The notes beneath the pieces are model-generated. The model ran no database searches. It saw only the letters and a list, made by a program, of their open reading frames with translations, and was not told the DNA's origin. A program made the position numbers and the translations under genes. A DNA stretch of 32,685 bases from Rikenellaceae bacterium (GTDB lineage Bacteria; Bacteroidota; Bacteroidia; Bacteroidales; Rikenellaceae): the NCBI GenBank assembly GCA_031262465.1, contig JAISHQ010000064.1:1-32685 (forward strand). Reading direction: 5' to 3'. Of the stretch, positions 14,075 to 24,980 are shown piece by piece (position 1 is the first letter of the stretch; every line of letters starts with the position of its first letter).

Positions 14075-15433
14075 CTATTCTGCCCGATTGAGGCGGATGG
14101 TGACTTTTGTACCTTCGTCGATTTTCGATTCGATGTCGAGGCGGCCGTTGTGGAGTTCGACGATGCGTTTGGCCAGTGCCAGCCCGATCCCGGTGCCTTT
14201 GTAGCCGGAGGTGTTGATGCCCCGGTAGAACGGCTGGGCGATGTGGCGCAATTCGCCGTGGGGGATGCCGATCCCGTGGTCGACGATCTCGATCTCGATC
14301 CGCCCGTTGCGGGTAAAGTGAAGGCGAACCTGCACCGGTTTGCCGTCGGAGAATTTCACGGCATTGCCCATCAGGTTGAGCAGGGCCAAGCGCAGGATGG
14401 AGAGCGCGCCGGTGGTTTCAAACACGCGGGGGGTCTCTTCGGGGACGATCTCGATCTGTGCCTCGGGGTAGACTCGCTGAAGCTCTTCGGCGATCTCGCG
14501 CAGGAGCGGAATCAGGGCGATCGTCTCCCGGCGAACCCGCGAAAAGTCGAAGTCGGTCTGCGCCAGCATGAGCAGGTCGCGCATCATGAAGTTGAGCCGC
14601 TCGCTCTCTTCGAGGATCGTATTCAAGGTCTCGACATACTCCTGCTGACTGCGCGGCTTGTTGAGTGCCAGCTCGGTCTCGCCGAGGATGGCGGCCAGCG
14701 GGTTGCGCAACTCGTGGGAGGCGTTGCGGATGAACGAGTTCTGCATATCGAAAGCCGTCCGCAGGCGTTCGATCATCTGGTTAAATGTCCGCGAAAGTTC
14801 GGACAGCTCGTCGTTGCCTCGCTCCTCGCGCAGACTGCGTTTGAGGTTGCTGGCCGTGATGCTCTTCACGTTGTCAATGATCCGGCGCACCGGCTCCATC
14901 ACCCGTTTGGCATAGACCCGTCCGGTAAAAAAGACTATCAACGTGCTGAGAATCAGTATAATTATCAGTAGCTCCCGCAAGTTTCGCATATTTTCGGTCC
15001 CTTGCTCGTCGTAGGCCGAAACGATCACAATGTGGTTGCGGGTGCCGGGGTAATAGATGGCAACAGCCTGATGGCCATCGCGTTCAAATTCAATGCGCTG
15101 TTTGCCGGCCATCAGCTGACGGACATCGCGCTCGTGGGGGAGGATGGTTCGCAATGAGTCGGCCAGCCGAGGAAGCGTCATTTCAAAAATGTAGCTTTTC
15201 TCCTCGTGCATCGACGACTGATAGTTGTCCAACAGGTGGCGGTAGACCACCTCGGAGACCGCGCTTCGGCTGAAATTGACCTGAGCAATGAGGATAGCAC
15301 GCTCCCACAACTGGTCGTAAAACGAGGAATAAGAGCGGGTGCTGGTAATCAGGTAAACCAACGTGAAGGTAATCAACAACACAAAAAAGGTGAGTTGAGT
15401 AAACATCAGCGCGATTTTGTTCCTGATTCTCAC
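14075..15433 (-). CDS. Sensor histidine kinase of a two-component system
   Basis: A 452-residue membrane kinase. Transmembrane helices are at about 9-30 and 155-173 with a periplasmic sensor segment of about 120 residues between them, then a HAMP domain (about 174-226), a HisKA dimerisation domain with the phospho-accepting H240 in NASHELRNPLAAI, and a HATPase_c domain with N box LLNLMGNAVKFS, G1 VDHGIGIP and G2 GTGIGLALAK. The signal sensed is unknown. It follows the response regulator by 4 bp and is translated with it. Overall layout resembles CusS/ArlS-type kinases, but metal sensing cannot be concluded. Confidence 0.95.
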   Translation of the reverse strand: MRIRNKIALMFTQLTFFVLLITFTLVYLITSTRSYSSFYDQLWERAILIAQVNFSRSAVSEVVYRHLLDNYQSSMHEEKSYIFEMTLPRLADSLRTILPHERDVRQLMAGKQRIEFERDGHQAVAIYYPGTRNHIVIVSAYDEQGTENMRNLRELLIIILILSTLIVFFTGRVYAKRVMEPVRRIIDNVKSITASNLKRSLREERGNDELSELSRTFNQMIERLRTAFDMQNSFIRNASHELRNPLAAILGETELALNKPRSQQEYVETLNTILEESERLNFMMRDLLMLAQTDFDFSRVRRETIALIPLLREIAEELQRVYPEAQIEIVPEETPRVFETTGALSILRLALLNLMGNAVKFSDGKPVQVRLHFTRNGRIEIEIVDHGIGIPHGELRHIAQPFYRGINTSGYKGTGIGLALAKRIVELHNGRLDIESKIDEGTKVTIRLNRAE

Positions 15434-15437
15434 GAGA

Positions 15438-16121
<684 letters not shown>

Positions 16122-16137
16122 CGTCCAGAGTTTGCCC

Positions 16138-16145
16138 CAAAGATA
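16138..16145 (-). promoter_or_regulatory. -7 box of the two-component operon (TATCTTTG)
   Basis: An exact TAnnTTTG match on the minus strand, 16 bp upstream of the first ATG. A clear -33 box was not found. Confidence 0.6.
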
Positions 16146-16176
16146 GTCAATTTAGAAGATTTTTAAAAACCCGCCC

Positions 16177-16706
16177 GCCTTTGACTGCGACTTTTAGAAA
16201 GTCGCCCAAATCGTCGCCTTTTGTAAAAGGCGACACCGAAAACTTTTCTGCTTTGGCTTGCAGGGCGAAAATTCCCTGTGGGAATAACCCTCTTATTTAG
16301 GATGCCCCCTTGCCCTCAAGCGAGCTTGAGCAGGGGCATCCCAAACAAGTGGCATTCACCTCCTGCGGAGTGAATGTTTTCGCCCTGAAAATCCACCTGC
16401 ATTTTCGTTTTATCAGTTTTTTGGATAAAAATGGAAACGAAATAGGCCTCCTTGAGACCATATTTTGCAGAAAGTTTGAAGTCTTAATACGCTGTTGCAG
16501 AATGTTTTTTCAGGACGATCACATTCGCCTATCGGGCGAATGCGTTTTGTGCTGTATTCCCCGGCTCAAGCTCGCTTGAAAGCCGTGGGGAATACAGCAT
16601 GAAGCGAAGTCCTGAAGGGATGGTCGCCCTGCAAAGACAAGCAGAAAAGTTTTTGGGGCGCCTTTTTTCAAAAAGGCGCGATGGTTCTCTAAGAACAGTT
16701 AAAGGC
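16177..16706. repeat. Large palindromic repeat element, copy 2 (about 530 bp)
   Basis: Same orientation and organisation as 271-794. Hairpins: 16187-16205, 16213-16234, 16300-16341 (stem GGATGCCCC/GGGGCATCC, tip CAAGC-GA-GCTTG), one around 16352-16375, 16522-16542, 16550-16599 (stem TGCTGTATTCCCC/GGGGAATACAGCA, tip CAAGC-TC-GCTTG), 16658-16679 and 16684-16696. Relative to copy 1, stems change on both sides so that pairing is kept, while hairpin tips and the right-hand 70-80 bp are identical. It starts upstream of the response-regulator promoter and ends 12 bp past the stop of the following minus-strand gene. No plausible gene lies inside. Confidence 0.85.
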
Positions 16707-16718
16707 TGAAAAGCAGAT

Positions 16719-18125
16719 TTAAAACTCCCTAACCCGTTCGGCGAACGATTCGGGGATCACTTGCCAATGGGCTTCCCACTCCTTATGGAAAGGGTTTTTG
16801 GTCAGATAGCGGATGAGCAATAGGCGGTAATCGTCTTGGCTTTCCCACACCAAGCGGTCGGCGATCTGCTCGGGGGTCAATCCGCAGGCACGAGCGAGGT
16901 ATCCGCTCTCTATGCGGTGGGAGTTGAGCGCCACGGTATAATAGGGTGTAGCCTGAGCGTCGGGCATCGACAGGATTCGGATGCGTTGCCCGGCGGGGCG
17001 GCTGACATCGACCTCGTACCGGAGGCCGCCCGCCTCGTCGAGGTTGTAGGGGGCCGAGCGCAGTTGCAGGGTGCCGTCGGCGGTGCGCCTCAGGCGCAAC
17101 AGGTTGTCACTGCTCCGGCGTACCGTGTTGTAACGCAGGCCGTAAGCGTGTTCCAGGTATCGCCGAATCTCCTCCCGGGTGAGCCGTACCACACAGAGGG
17201 TGTTGTCGTAACGAAAACGCCTCAACACGTCGGCGAAGGTCAACGCCCCCGCCGGAATGGAATCGTGAGCCAGCGGCGGAGCAAAAAAGGAGATGTCGGC
17301 CCCGGAAGCCTCGCGCTGAAAGCGGTGAAACAGCGCCATGTAAGGGGTCGGTTTCAGCAAATAGCCCTCCTGCGAGAGGGTTTGGGGCACGGTGGCGATC
17401 GACTTGTCGTAAAACGCCCGCAAGCTGTCGGTCAACGCCTCGAAACGCATCTCGTATTCGGCCTCGACCGGAAAACCGGAAATATCGACCCACCGCACGG
17501 TAAAATCGGTCGCCGAACGAATGTCTGCCACCCCGATATATCGACCCGAGAGGCCGGTATTGAGCACGGTCACCGTATCGCCCAGCGAGCGGATCACCCG
17601 GTAAACTTCCGGGTCATTGCCCTGAGCAATCACCGCCAGATGAAGCCGCCCGGCTCCGGCAATCGCCTGCTCTGCCGAGGGAGCGGAGGCGAAGAGGCCG
17701 ATGTGGAAGTCGGCGGGGGCATTCGCGGGTTCCGCCGCACCGGAATCCCATTCTGCCACCTGAAAAGTCAGCCCGGCGCGGTGAAAGCGCGACAGGGCTT
17801 CGTACCCGGCAACTGCCTCTACGCGCGCCCGCATATCTTCGGGATAGAGACGGTAGATGGCCGACGGCTCGCGACCGGTGTTGATGAGCGCAAAATGATC
17901 CTCGCCCACGGCGCGGCGATGCGAGCGGATGTAGGTCAGCGCGCGGGAGAGCGAGCTGTCCGACCAGCTGTGCCAAACGGGGTCGTAACCGAAGAGATGC
18001 TGCTGGTAATGGGTCGTAAAAATCAGGCGGATGGGCGTTTGCTCCGAGGCGCGCACAGGGGCTTCCTGCGCTCGAACAAAGAGGCAGAGTGTTGATAAAA
18101 AGGTAATAAAAATCGCCCGGCGCAT
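16719..18125 (-). CDS. Secreted degenerate 5'-nucleotidase (UshA/CpdB)-like protein
   Basis: A 468-residue exported protein with an N-terminal signal peptide ending near VRAQEA (about residue 20). The C-terminal half (about 245-440: FFAPPLAHDSIPAGALTFAD, RLTREEIRRYLEHAYG) matches the substrate-binding domain of 5'-nucleotidases. The N-terminal half has the place but not the residues of the metallophosphatase domain: the usual TTDIHG is TTHYQQH, the GD metal motif reads INTGREP, and no GNHE or GHxH motif is visible. It therefore looks like a catalytically dead, perhaps binding-only paralogue. It diverges from plsC; the -7 box is almost against its ATG. Confidence 0.7.
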   Translation of the reverse strand: MRRAIFITFLSTLCLFVRAQEAPVRASEQTPIRLIFTTHYQQHLFGYDPVWHSWSDSSLSRALTYIRSHRRAVGEDHFALINTGREPSAIYRLYPEDMRARVEAVAGYEALSRFHRAGLTFQVAEWDSGAAEPANAPADFHIGLFASAPSAEQAIAGAGRLHLAVIAQGNDPEVYRVIRSLGDTVTVLNTGLSGRYIGVADIRSATDFTVRWVDISGFPVEAEYEMRFEALTDSLRAFYDKSIATVPQTLSQEGYLLKPTPYMALFHRFQREASGADISFFAPPLAHDSIPAGALTFADVLRRFRYDNTLCVVRLTREEIRRYLEHAYGLRYNTVRRSSDNLLRLRRTADGTLQLRSAPYNLDEAGGLRYEVDVSRPAGQRIRILSMPDAQATPYYTVALNSHRIESGYLARACGLTPEQIADRLVWESQDDYRLLLIRYLTKNPFHKEWEAHWQVIPESFAERVREF

Positions 18126-18129
18126 CGTT

Positions 18130-18137
18130 CAAATGTA
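18130..18137 (-). promoter_or_regulatory. -7 box very close to the 5'-nucleotidase-like gene (TACATTTG)
   Basis: An exact TAnnTTTG match ending only 4 bp before the ATG at 18125. If used, transcription would start at or near the start codon and the mRNA would be leaderless. Confidence 0.4.
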
Positions 18138-18179
18138 GTTATTTTTCACTAAATTCGCCCGTTAATATCAGAAGATACT

Positions 18180-18911
18180 ATGATTATTTCGATCCTATAT
18201 TACGTGGCCTTGATCCTTTTCCTGATCGTTTACGCGGTGTTGATCTCGCTGGCGTGGGCGTTGACGGTGTGGTGGGATCGGAAACGGGCGGTCATTTCGG
18301 CCATGACCTATATCCATGCCATGATGCTCTTTTGGCTCGCGCCGGGGTGGAAGGTTCGGGTACAGGGCGAGGAACATTTCGACCGGGCGAAACCATATGT
18401 CATCATCTGCAACCACAGGGGGATGTTCGACATTCCGCTGATGTACGCCATTCGCCCCAACATCCGGTGGGTGGCCAAGCGGGAGTTGCTGAAAGCCCCC
18501 TTTGTCAACCACGCGCTGTTGGTGCATGGCGATATTCTGCTTCGGCGGGGTGACCCGCTGAGTGCCCGGCAGATGTTTGAGCGGGGCAAGGAGTTTTTGC
18601 GCCGAGGGGTCAGCGTGGCTATTTTTCCCGAAGGCACCCGCCTGAAGAGCGGCGAGATGAACCGCTTCAAGGAGGGGGCGTTCAAGTTGGCTCAAATGGC
18701 CGGGGTGGCGATTCTGCCGGTCGCTATCGACGGAACGGGCAATCCTCTCGTGGGGTGGAAGTTGCGGAGGCCGCACACCTTCCGCTTGCACGTCTTGCCG
18801 CCCCTATCCGCCGAAACGGTTGCTGAAAACGATGCACAAACCCTCGCGACAATGGCCCGGGAGCGTATCGAATCCGAACTTCGCACCATGAAGCCGGGCG
18901 AAAACCTTTAA
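18180..18911 (+). CDS. plsC: 1-acyl-sn-glycerol-3-phosphate acyltransferase (PlsC family)
   Basis: A 243-residue membrane-bound acyltransferase making phosphatidic acid from lysophosphatidic acid. It has an N-terminal membrane helix (about 3-30), the catalytic NHRGMFD (H79 and D84, HX4D) and the substrate motif FPEGTR (149-154), with the usual spacing. The exact acyl acceptor is inferred from family. It lies 12 bp upstream of parE, probably in one transcript. A weak TAnnTTTG-like TAAATTCG lies about 30 bp upstream. Confidence 0.9.
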   Translation: MIISILYYVALILFLIVYAVLISLAWALTVWWDRKRAVISAMTYIHAMMLFWLAPGWKVRVQGEEHFDRAKPYVIICNHRGMFDIPLMYAIRPNIRWVAKRELLKAPFVNHALLVHGDILLRRGDPLSARQMFERGKEFLRRGVSVAIFPEGTRLKSGEMNRFKEGAFKLAQMAGVAILPVAIDGTGNPLVGWKLRRPHTFRLHVLPPLSAETVAENDAQTLATMARERIESELRTMKPGENL

Positions 18912-18923
18912 AAAAATAGTTTC

Positions 18924-20792
18924 ATGAGCGATAATACAATGGACAACACCGTCCAATACAACGAAGAGGACATCCGGACACTCGACTGGAAAGAGCACAT
19001 CCGCCGCCGTCCGGGGATGTACATCGGCAAACTCGGCGACGGGGCCTCAGCCGACGACGGCATCTACATCCTCATCAAAGAGGTGTTGGACAACGCCGTC
19101 GACGAATACATGATGGGCTTCGGCAAACACGTCGACCTGACGATCGACGAGCACACGGTCACCGTGCGCGACTATGGCCGGGGCATTCCGCTGGCCAAGC
19201 TCTCCGATGTGGCCTCGAAAATGAACACCGGGGCGAAATACGACTCCAAGGCGTTTAAAAAATCGGTCGGGCTGAACGGCGTGGGGATCAAGGCGGTCAA
19301 CGCCCTCTCTTCGCAGTTTACGATCCGGAGTGTGCGCGAGGGCGAGGCTCGCACCGTGGTCTTTGAAAAGGGCGAAGAGATGAGCGACCGCCAAGAGAGC
19401 GGCCTGTCGGACAAAAACGGCACGAGTGTCACTTTTACCCCCGACCGCGCCGTTTTCGGGGCGTACTCGTTCCATTTCGAGTACGTCGAGACCATGATCC
19501 GGAACTACACCTACCTCAACGCGGGGATGGTCATCCGCTTCAACGGCGTGCCCTTTGTCTCGAAAAACGGCCTGCTCGACCTGCTCAACGAAAACATCGG
19601 CGAGGAGCCGATCTACCCGCCGATTCACCTCTCGGGGCCGGACATCGAGGTGGCGCTGACCCACGGGGCGGGCTACAACGAGACCTATTATTCGTTTGTC
19701 AACGGGCAATTTACCCCGCAGGGAGGGTATCATCAGGCGGCTTTCCGCGAGGCGATCGTCAAAACCGTGCGGGAGTTTTACAAAAAAGATTACGACGCGG
19801 CGGATATTCGTTCGTCGATTGTGGCGGCGATCAGCATCAAGGTCGAGGAGCCGATGTTCGAGTCGCAGACCAAAACCAAGTTAGGGTCGAAGGAGATGGG
19901 GCCTAACGGGCCGACGATCCGGCAGTATGTAACTGATTTTCTGAAAGAGAACCTCGACAACTACCTCCACAAACACCCGGACACGGCGGAAATCCTCCAC
20001 AAAAAGATACAGGAGGCCGAAAAGGAGCGCAAGGCGATCTCCGGCATCCAAAAAAAGGCGCGCGAATTTGCCAAAAAGGCGAGCCTCCACAACCGCAAAC
20101 TGCGCGACTGCCGCATCCACCTGAACGACAGCAAAAACCCCCGCGCCGAGGAGTCGATGATCTTCCTGACCGAGGGCGATTCGGCCAGCGGGTCGATCAC
20201 CAAATCGCGCGATGTGAACACCCAGGCCGTCTTCAGCCTGCGCGGTAAGCCGCTCAATACCTACGGGTTGACCAAAAAGGTAATTTACGAAAACGAGGAG
20301 TTCAACCTGTTGCAGGCCGCCCTCGACATCGAAGACGGAATGGACAACCTGCGGTACAACAAGGTGATTATCGCCACCGATGCCGATGTGGACGGGATGC
20401 ACATCCGCCTGCTGTTGATTACCTTTTTCCTGCTGTTTTTCCCCGACCTGATCCGGCAGGATCACCTCTTTATCCTCCAAACCCCGCTCTTTCGCGTGCG
20501 CAACAAGAAAGAGACCCGCTATTGTTATTCGGAGGAGGAACGCCAGCGGGCGATCGACAAGTTGGGGGCCTCGGCCGAGATCACGCGGTTCAAAGGGCTG
20601 GGCGAAATTTCGCCGGACGAGTTCAAAGGGTTTATCAACGAGAGCATTCGGCTGGAGAAGGTGCGCATCACCAAAGAGGACCCGATCCACGAATTGCTGG
20701 AATTTTACATGGGCAAAAACACGCCCGAACGGCAGGATTTTATCATCGACAACCTGAAGATCGAGGAAGACTTGGTGGAACAGGCATCCTGA
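18924..20792 (+). CDS. parE: DNA topoisomerase IV subunit B (ParE/GyrB family)
   Basis: A 622-residue type IIA topoisomerase ATPase subunit. The GHKL ATPase domain starts with RRRPGMYIG and LDNAVDE, followed by GRGIP and GLNGVG; the TOPRIM domain has E417 in [10 protein letters not shown] and D486/D488 in DADVDGMH, which bind Mg2+. The C-terminal RFKGLGEIS is typical. About 620 residues, without the GyrB insert, and pairing with a GyrA-like partner downstream support topoisomerase IV rather than gyrase. It is separated from parC by an acetyltransferase gene. Confidence 0.93.
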   Translation: MSDNTMDNTVQYNEEDIRTLDWKEHIRRRPGMYIGKLGDGASADDGIYILIKEVLDNAVDEYMMGFGKHVDLTIDEHTVTVRDYGRGIPLAKLSDVASKMNTGAKYDSKAFKKSVGLNGVGIKAVNALSSQFTIRSVREGEARTVVFEKGEEMSDRQESGLSDKNGTSVTFTPDRAVFGAYSFHFEYVETMIRNYTYLNAGMVIRFNGVPFVSKNGLLDLLNENIGEEPIYPPIHLSGPDIEVALTHGAGYNETYYSFVNGQFTPQGGYHQAAFREAIVKTVREFYKKDYDAADIRSSIVAAISIKVEEPMFESQTKTKLGSKEMGPNGPTIRQYVTDFLKENLDNYLHKHPDTAEILHKKIQEAEKERKAISGIQKKAREFAKKASLHNRKLRDCRIHLNDSKNPRAEESMIFLTEGDSASGSITKSRDVNTQAVFSLRGKPLNTYGLTKKVIYENEEFNLLQAALDIEDGMDNLRYNKVIIATDADVDGMHIRLLLITFFLLFFPDLIRQDHLFILQTPLFRVRNKKETRYCYSEEERQRAIDKLGASAEITRFKGLGEISPDEFKGFINESIRLEKVRITKEDPIHELLEFYMGKNTPERQDFIIDNLKIEEDLVEQAS

Positions 20793-20800
20793 GGGGGTAT

Positions 20801-21313
20801 ATGATCGGCGACAACCACAAAATCGAGCTTCGAGTGCTCCGGGACGAAGACATTCCGTTGCTGAACGAGTGGTTGGGCAAGGAGTATATCAAAAAATGGT
20901 TCGGCGAAAAAGAGCAATGGTTGAACGAGATTGAGCAACGAAATGGAAGTTACGATTTTATAACGCATTTTATTGTTTACTGCAACGACCGGAAAATTGG
21001 ATATGGCCTCCACGCCGATTGTTTTTACGTAAAAGACATGAAGGACGGCGATCACGATTTCAGCGAGTTGTATGGCGAAGTTACCGAGGCGAACCATACC
21101 TTTGAGATCGGTTACCTGATCGGCGAAGAAGAATACCTCGCCAAAGGGATCGGCAAGAGGATGATTCGGTTGCTGGAAGAGAAAATAATCGAACTCGGAG
21201 GAAAAGAGATCGCCGCAGACCCTTTGGAAGAGAACCTGATCTCGATCAAAACGCTGTTGAGCAACGGGTTCAAAAAGAAAAAAGACGGAGACTACCGTAA
21301 AACACTGGATTAA
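20801..21313 (+). CDS. GNAT acetyltransferase resembling aminoglycoside 6'-N-acetyltransferases
   Basis: A 170-residue GNAT protein, beginning 8 bp after parE and ending 15 bp before parC. It shows the order LRVLRDEDIPLLNEWLG, then IKKWFGEKEQ, YLAKGIGKRMIRLLEE (acetyl-CoA loop) and ADPLEENLISIKTLLSNGF, which follows the layout of AAC(6') enzymes (EWL, W-G, GKGLGT, TDPSPSN, YEKAGF). Resistance function is not established; ribosomal-protein or polyamine acetylation are alternatives. The start at 20801 was chosen because the longer frame overlaps parE. It is lower in GC than parE and parC by eye, suggesting that it was inserted into the operon. Confidence 0.8.
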   Translation: MIGDNHKIELRVLRDEDIPLLNEWLGKEYIKKWFGEKEQWLNEIEQRNGSYDFITHFIVYCNDRKIGYGLHADCFYVKDMKDGDHDFSELYGEVTEANHTFEIGYLIGEEEYLAKGIGKRMIRLLEEKIIELGGKEIAADPLEENLISIKTLLSNGFKKKKDGDYRKTLD

Positions 21314-21328
21314 AAAGCATTAACATAC

Positions 21329-24016
<2,688 letters not shown>

Positions 24017-24017
24017 C

Positions 24018-24137
24018 GGAACCATTTAAAGACCAAAATACTGCGTTACGCTCCCTCGCCAAAATGCTCGAGTACGTTTAGTACACTGCGCTTTTGTCTC
24101 GGTCGCAAGCCTTGTCTTTTGGCCTTTAAATGATTCC
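24018..24137. repeat. Palindromic repeat abutting the parC stop codon
   Basis: About 120 bp with inverted ends (GGAACCATTTAAAGACCAAAA against the complement of GGAATCATTTAAAGGCCAAAA, cut here to the shared pairing). The centre has GTAC-GTTTA-GTAC, and CAAGGC, AAAAGCGC, GGCGAG and AACGCAG motifs are in the same order, on the opposite strand, as in the element at 12358-12472. It lies between parC and aroK and may act as a terminator or a mobile repeat. Confidence 0.65.
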
Positions 24138-24156
24138 TTAAAAATATGTAATAAGG

Positions 24157-24687
24157 ATGCGAATCTTTTTGATTGGATTTATGGGGAGTGGTAAGACCAC
24201 CGTGGGTCGACCGCTGGCCGGGGCACTCGGCTTGCACTTTGTCGATATGGATCACTACCTCGCTGAAACCCAACACAAAACGATCGGCGAAATCTTCGAG
24301 GCAATCGGCGAAAGCGGTTTCCGCGCGCTCGAACGGCAGACGCTCGCCGAACTCTCTCTCGCCGAAAATACCCTTGTGGCCACCGGCGGCGGAGCGCCCT
24401 GTTTTTCCGACAACATCCAAACCATGAACCGGGCGGGCACGACGATCTACCTCCAACTCTCGCCCGAGGGCCTTGCCGCCCGCCTCCAGCACGGCCGGGA
24501 CAAACGCCCCCTGCTCCGGGGGCTGAACGACGAGGAACTCCTATCCTACATCCGCACCACCCTCGCCCAACGCGAACCCTTCTACGGGCAAGCCCGCATC
24601 ATCGTCGACTGCGACGGCTACTCCGACGCCCAAATCGTCGAAAAATGCAAAAAAGCAGTAGAATTTATGCCAAGAAATACCAAATAA
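24157..24687 (+). CDS. aroK: Shikimate kinase (AroK)
   Basis: A 176-residue P-loop kinase phosphorylating shikimate in the chorismate pathway. Walker A GFMGSGKTT (7-15), the DMD shikimate-binding motif (FVDMDHYL, about 28-35), the GGG motif in VATGGGAP and the LID arginine in RDKRPLL are all present. Length is standard. A short AAGGA-type site precedes the ATG. It stands downstream of parC past a palindromic repeat. Confidence 0.96.
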   Translation: MRIFLIGFMGSGKTTVGRPLAGALGLHFVDMDHYLAETQHKTIGEIFEAIGESGFRALERQTLAELSLAENTLVATGGGAPCFSDNIQTMNRAGTTIYLQLSPEGLAARLQHGRDKRPLLRGLNDEELLSYIRTTLAQREPFYGQARIIVDCDGYSDAQIVEKCKKAVEFMPRNTK

Positions 24688-24693
24688 AATCTT

Positions 24694-24701
24694 TATATTT
24701 G
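24694..24701 (+). promoter_or_regulatory. -7 box after aroK (TATATTTG), probably for the LRR lipoprotein
   Basis: An exact TAnnTTTG match 7 bp after the aroK stop and about 280 bp before the next ATG. If used, it gives a long leader containing the large inverted repeat at 24793-24909. Confidence 0.45.
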
Positions 24702-24792
24702 CGTATGAATCCCTAAACCGTTTTGCCTATGAAGCACTAACTGAGAAAAAAAACATTTTTACAAAATAGATAAAGCGTTTAGCTTTTATTCT

Positions 24793-24909
24793 TGCTTTTA
24801 GAAACCTTGACAATTTCATAAAGCACAACAAGAGTAAAGTGAACGCCCACGTTCGCGTGGGCTTTACTCGAATTTGTTGTGCAAAGGTAGTCAAGGACCT
24901 CTAAAAGCA
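24793..24909. repeat. 117-bp near-perfect inverted repeat upstream of the LRR lipoprotein
   Basis: Nested inverted pairs: TGCTTTTAGAAACCTTGAC / its partner ending CTAAAAGCA; GCACAACAA / TTGTTGTGC; GAGTAAAG / CTTTACTC; and an inner GCCCACG-TTCG-CGTGGGC hairpin. The rest of the 24688-24980 gap has only very short ORFs. It is probably a MITE-like insertion or a large RNA hairpin in the leader. Confidence 0.75.
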
Positions 24910-24980
24910 GATGAGCAGTACTGTCCACGCTTTTTTTGTGCCTGTATTGAAAATAACAACCCGTAAAACAACAAACCAAC

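Noticed and set aside
16836-18095. A 419-codon plus-strand ORF opposite the 5'-nucleotidase-like gene
   Set aside because: The minus-strand frame has a signal peptide and a recognisable domain; the plus frame has neither.
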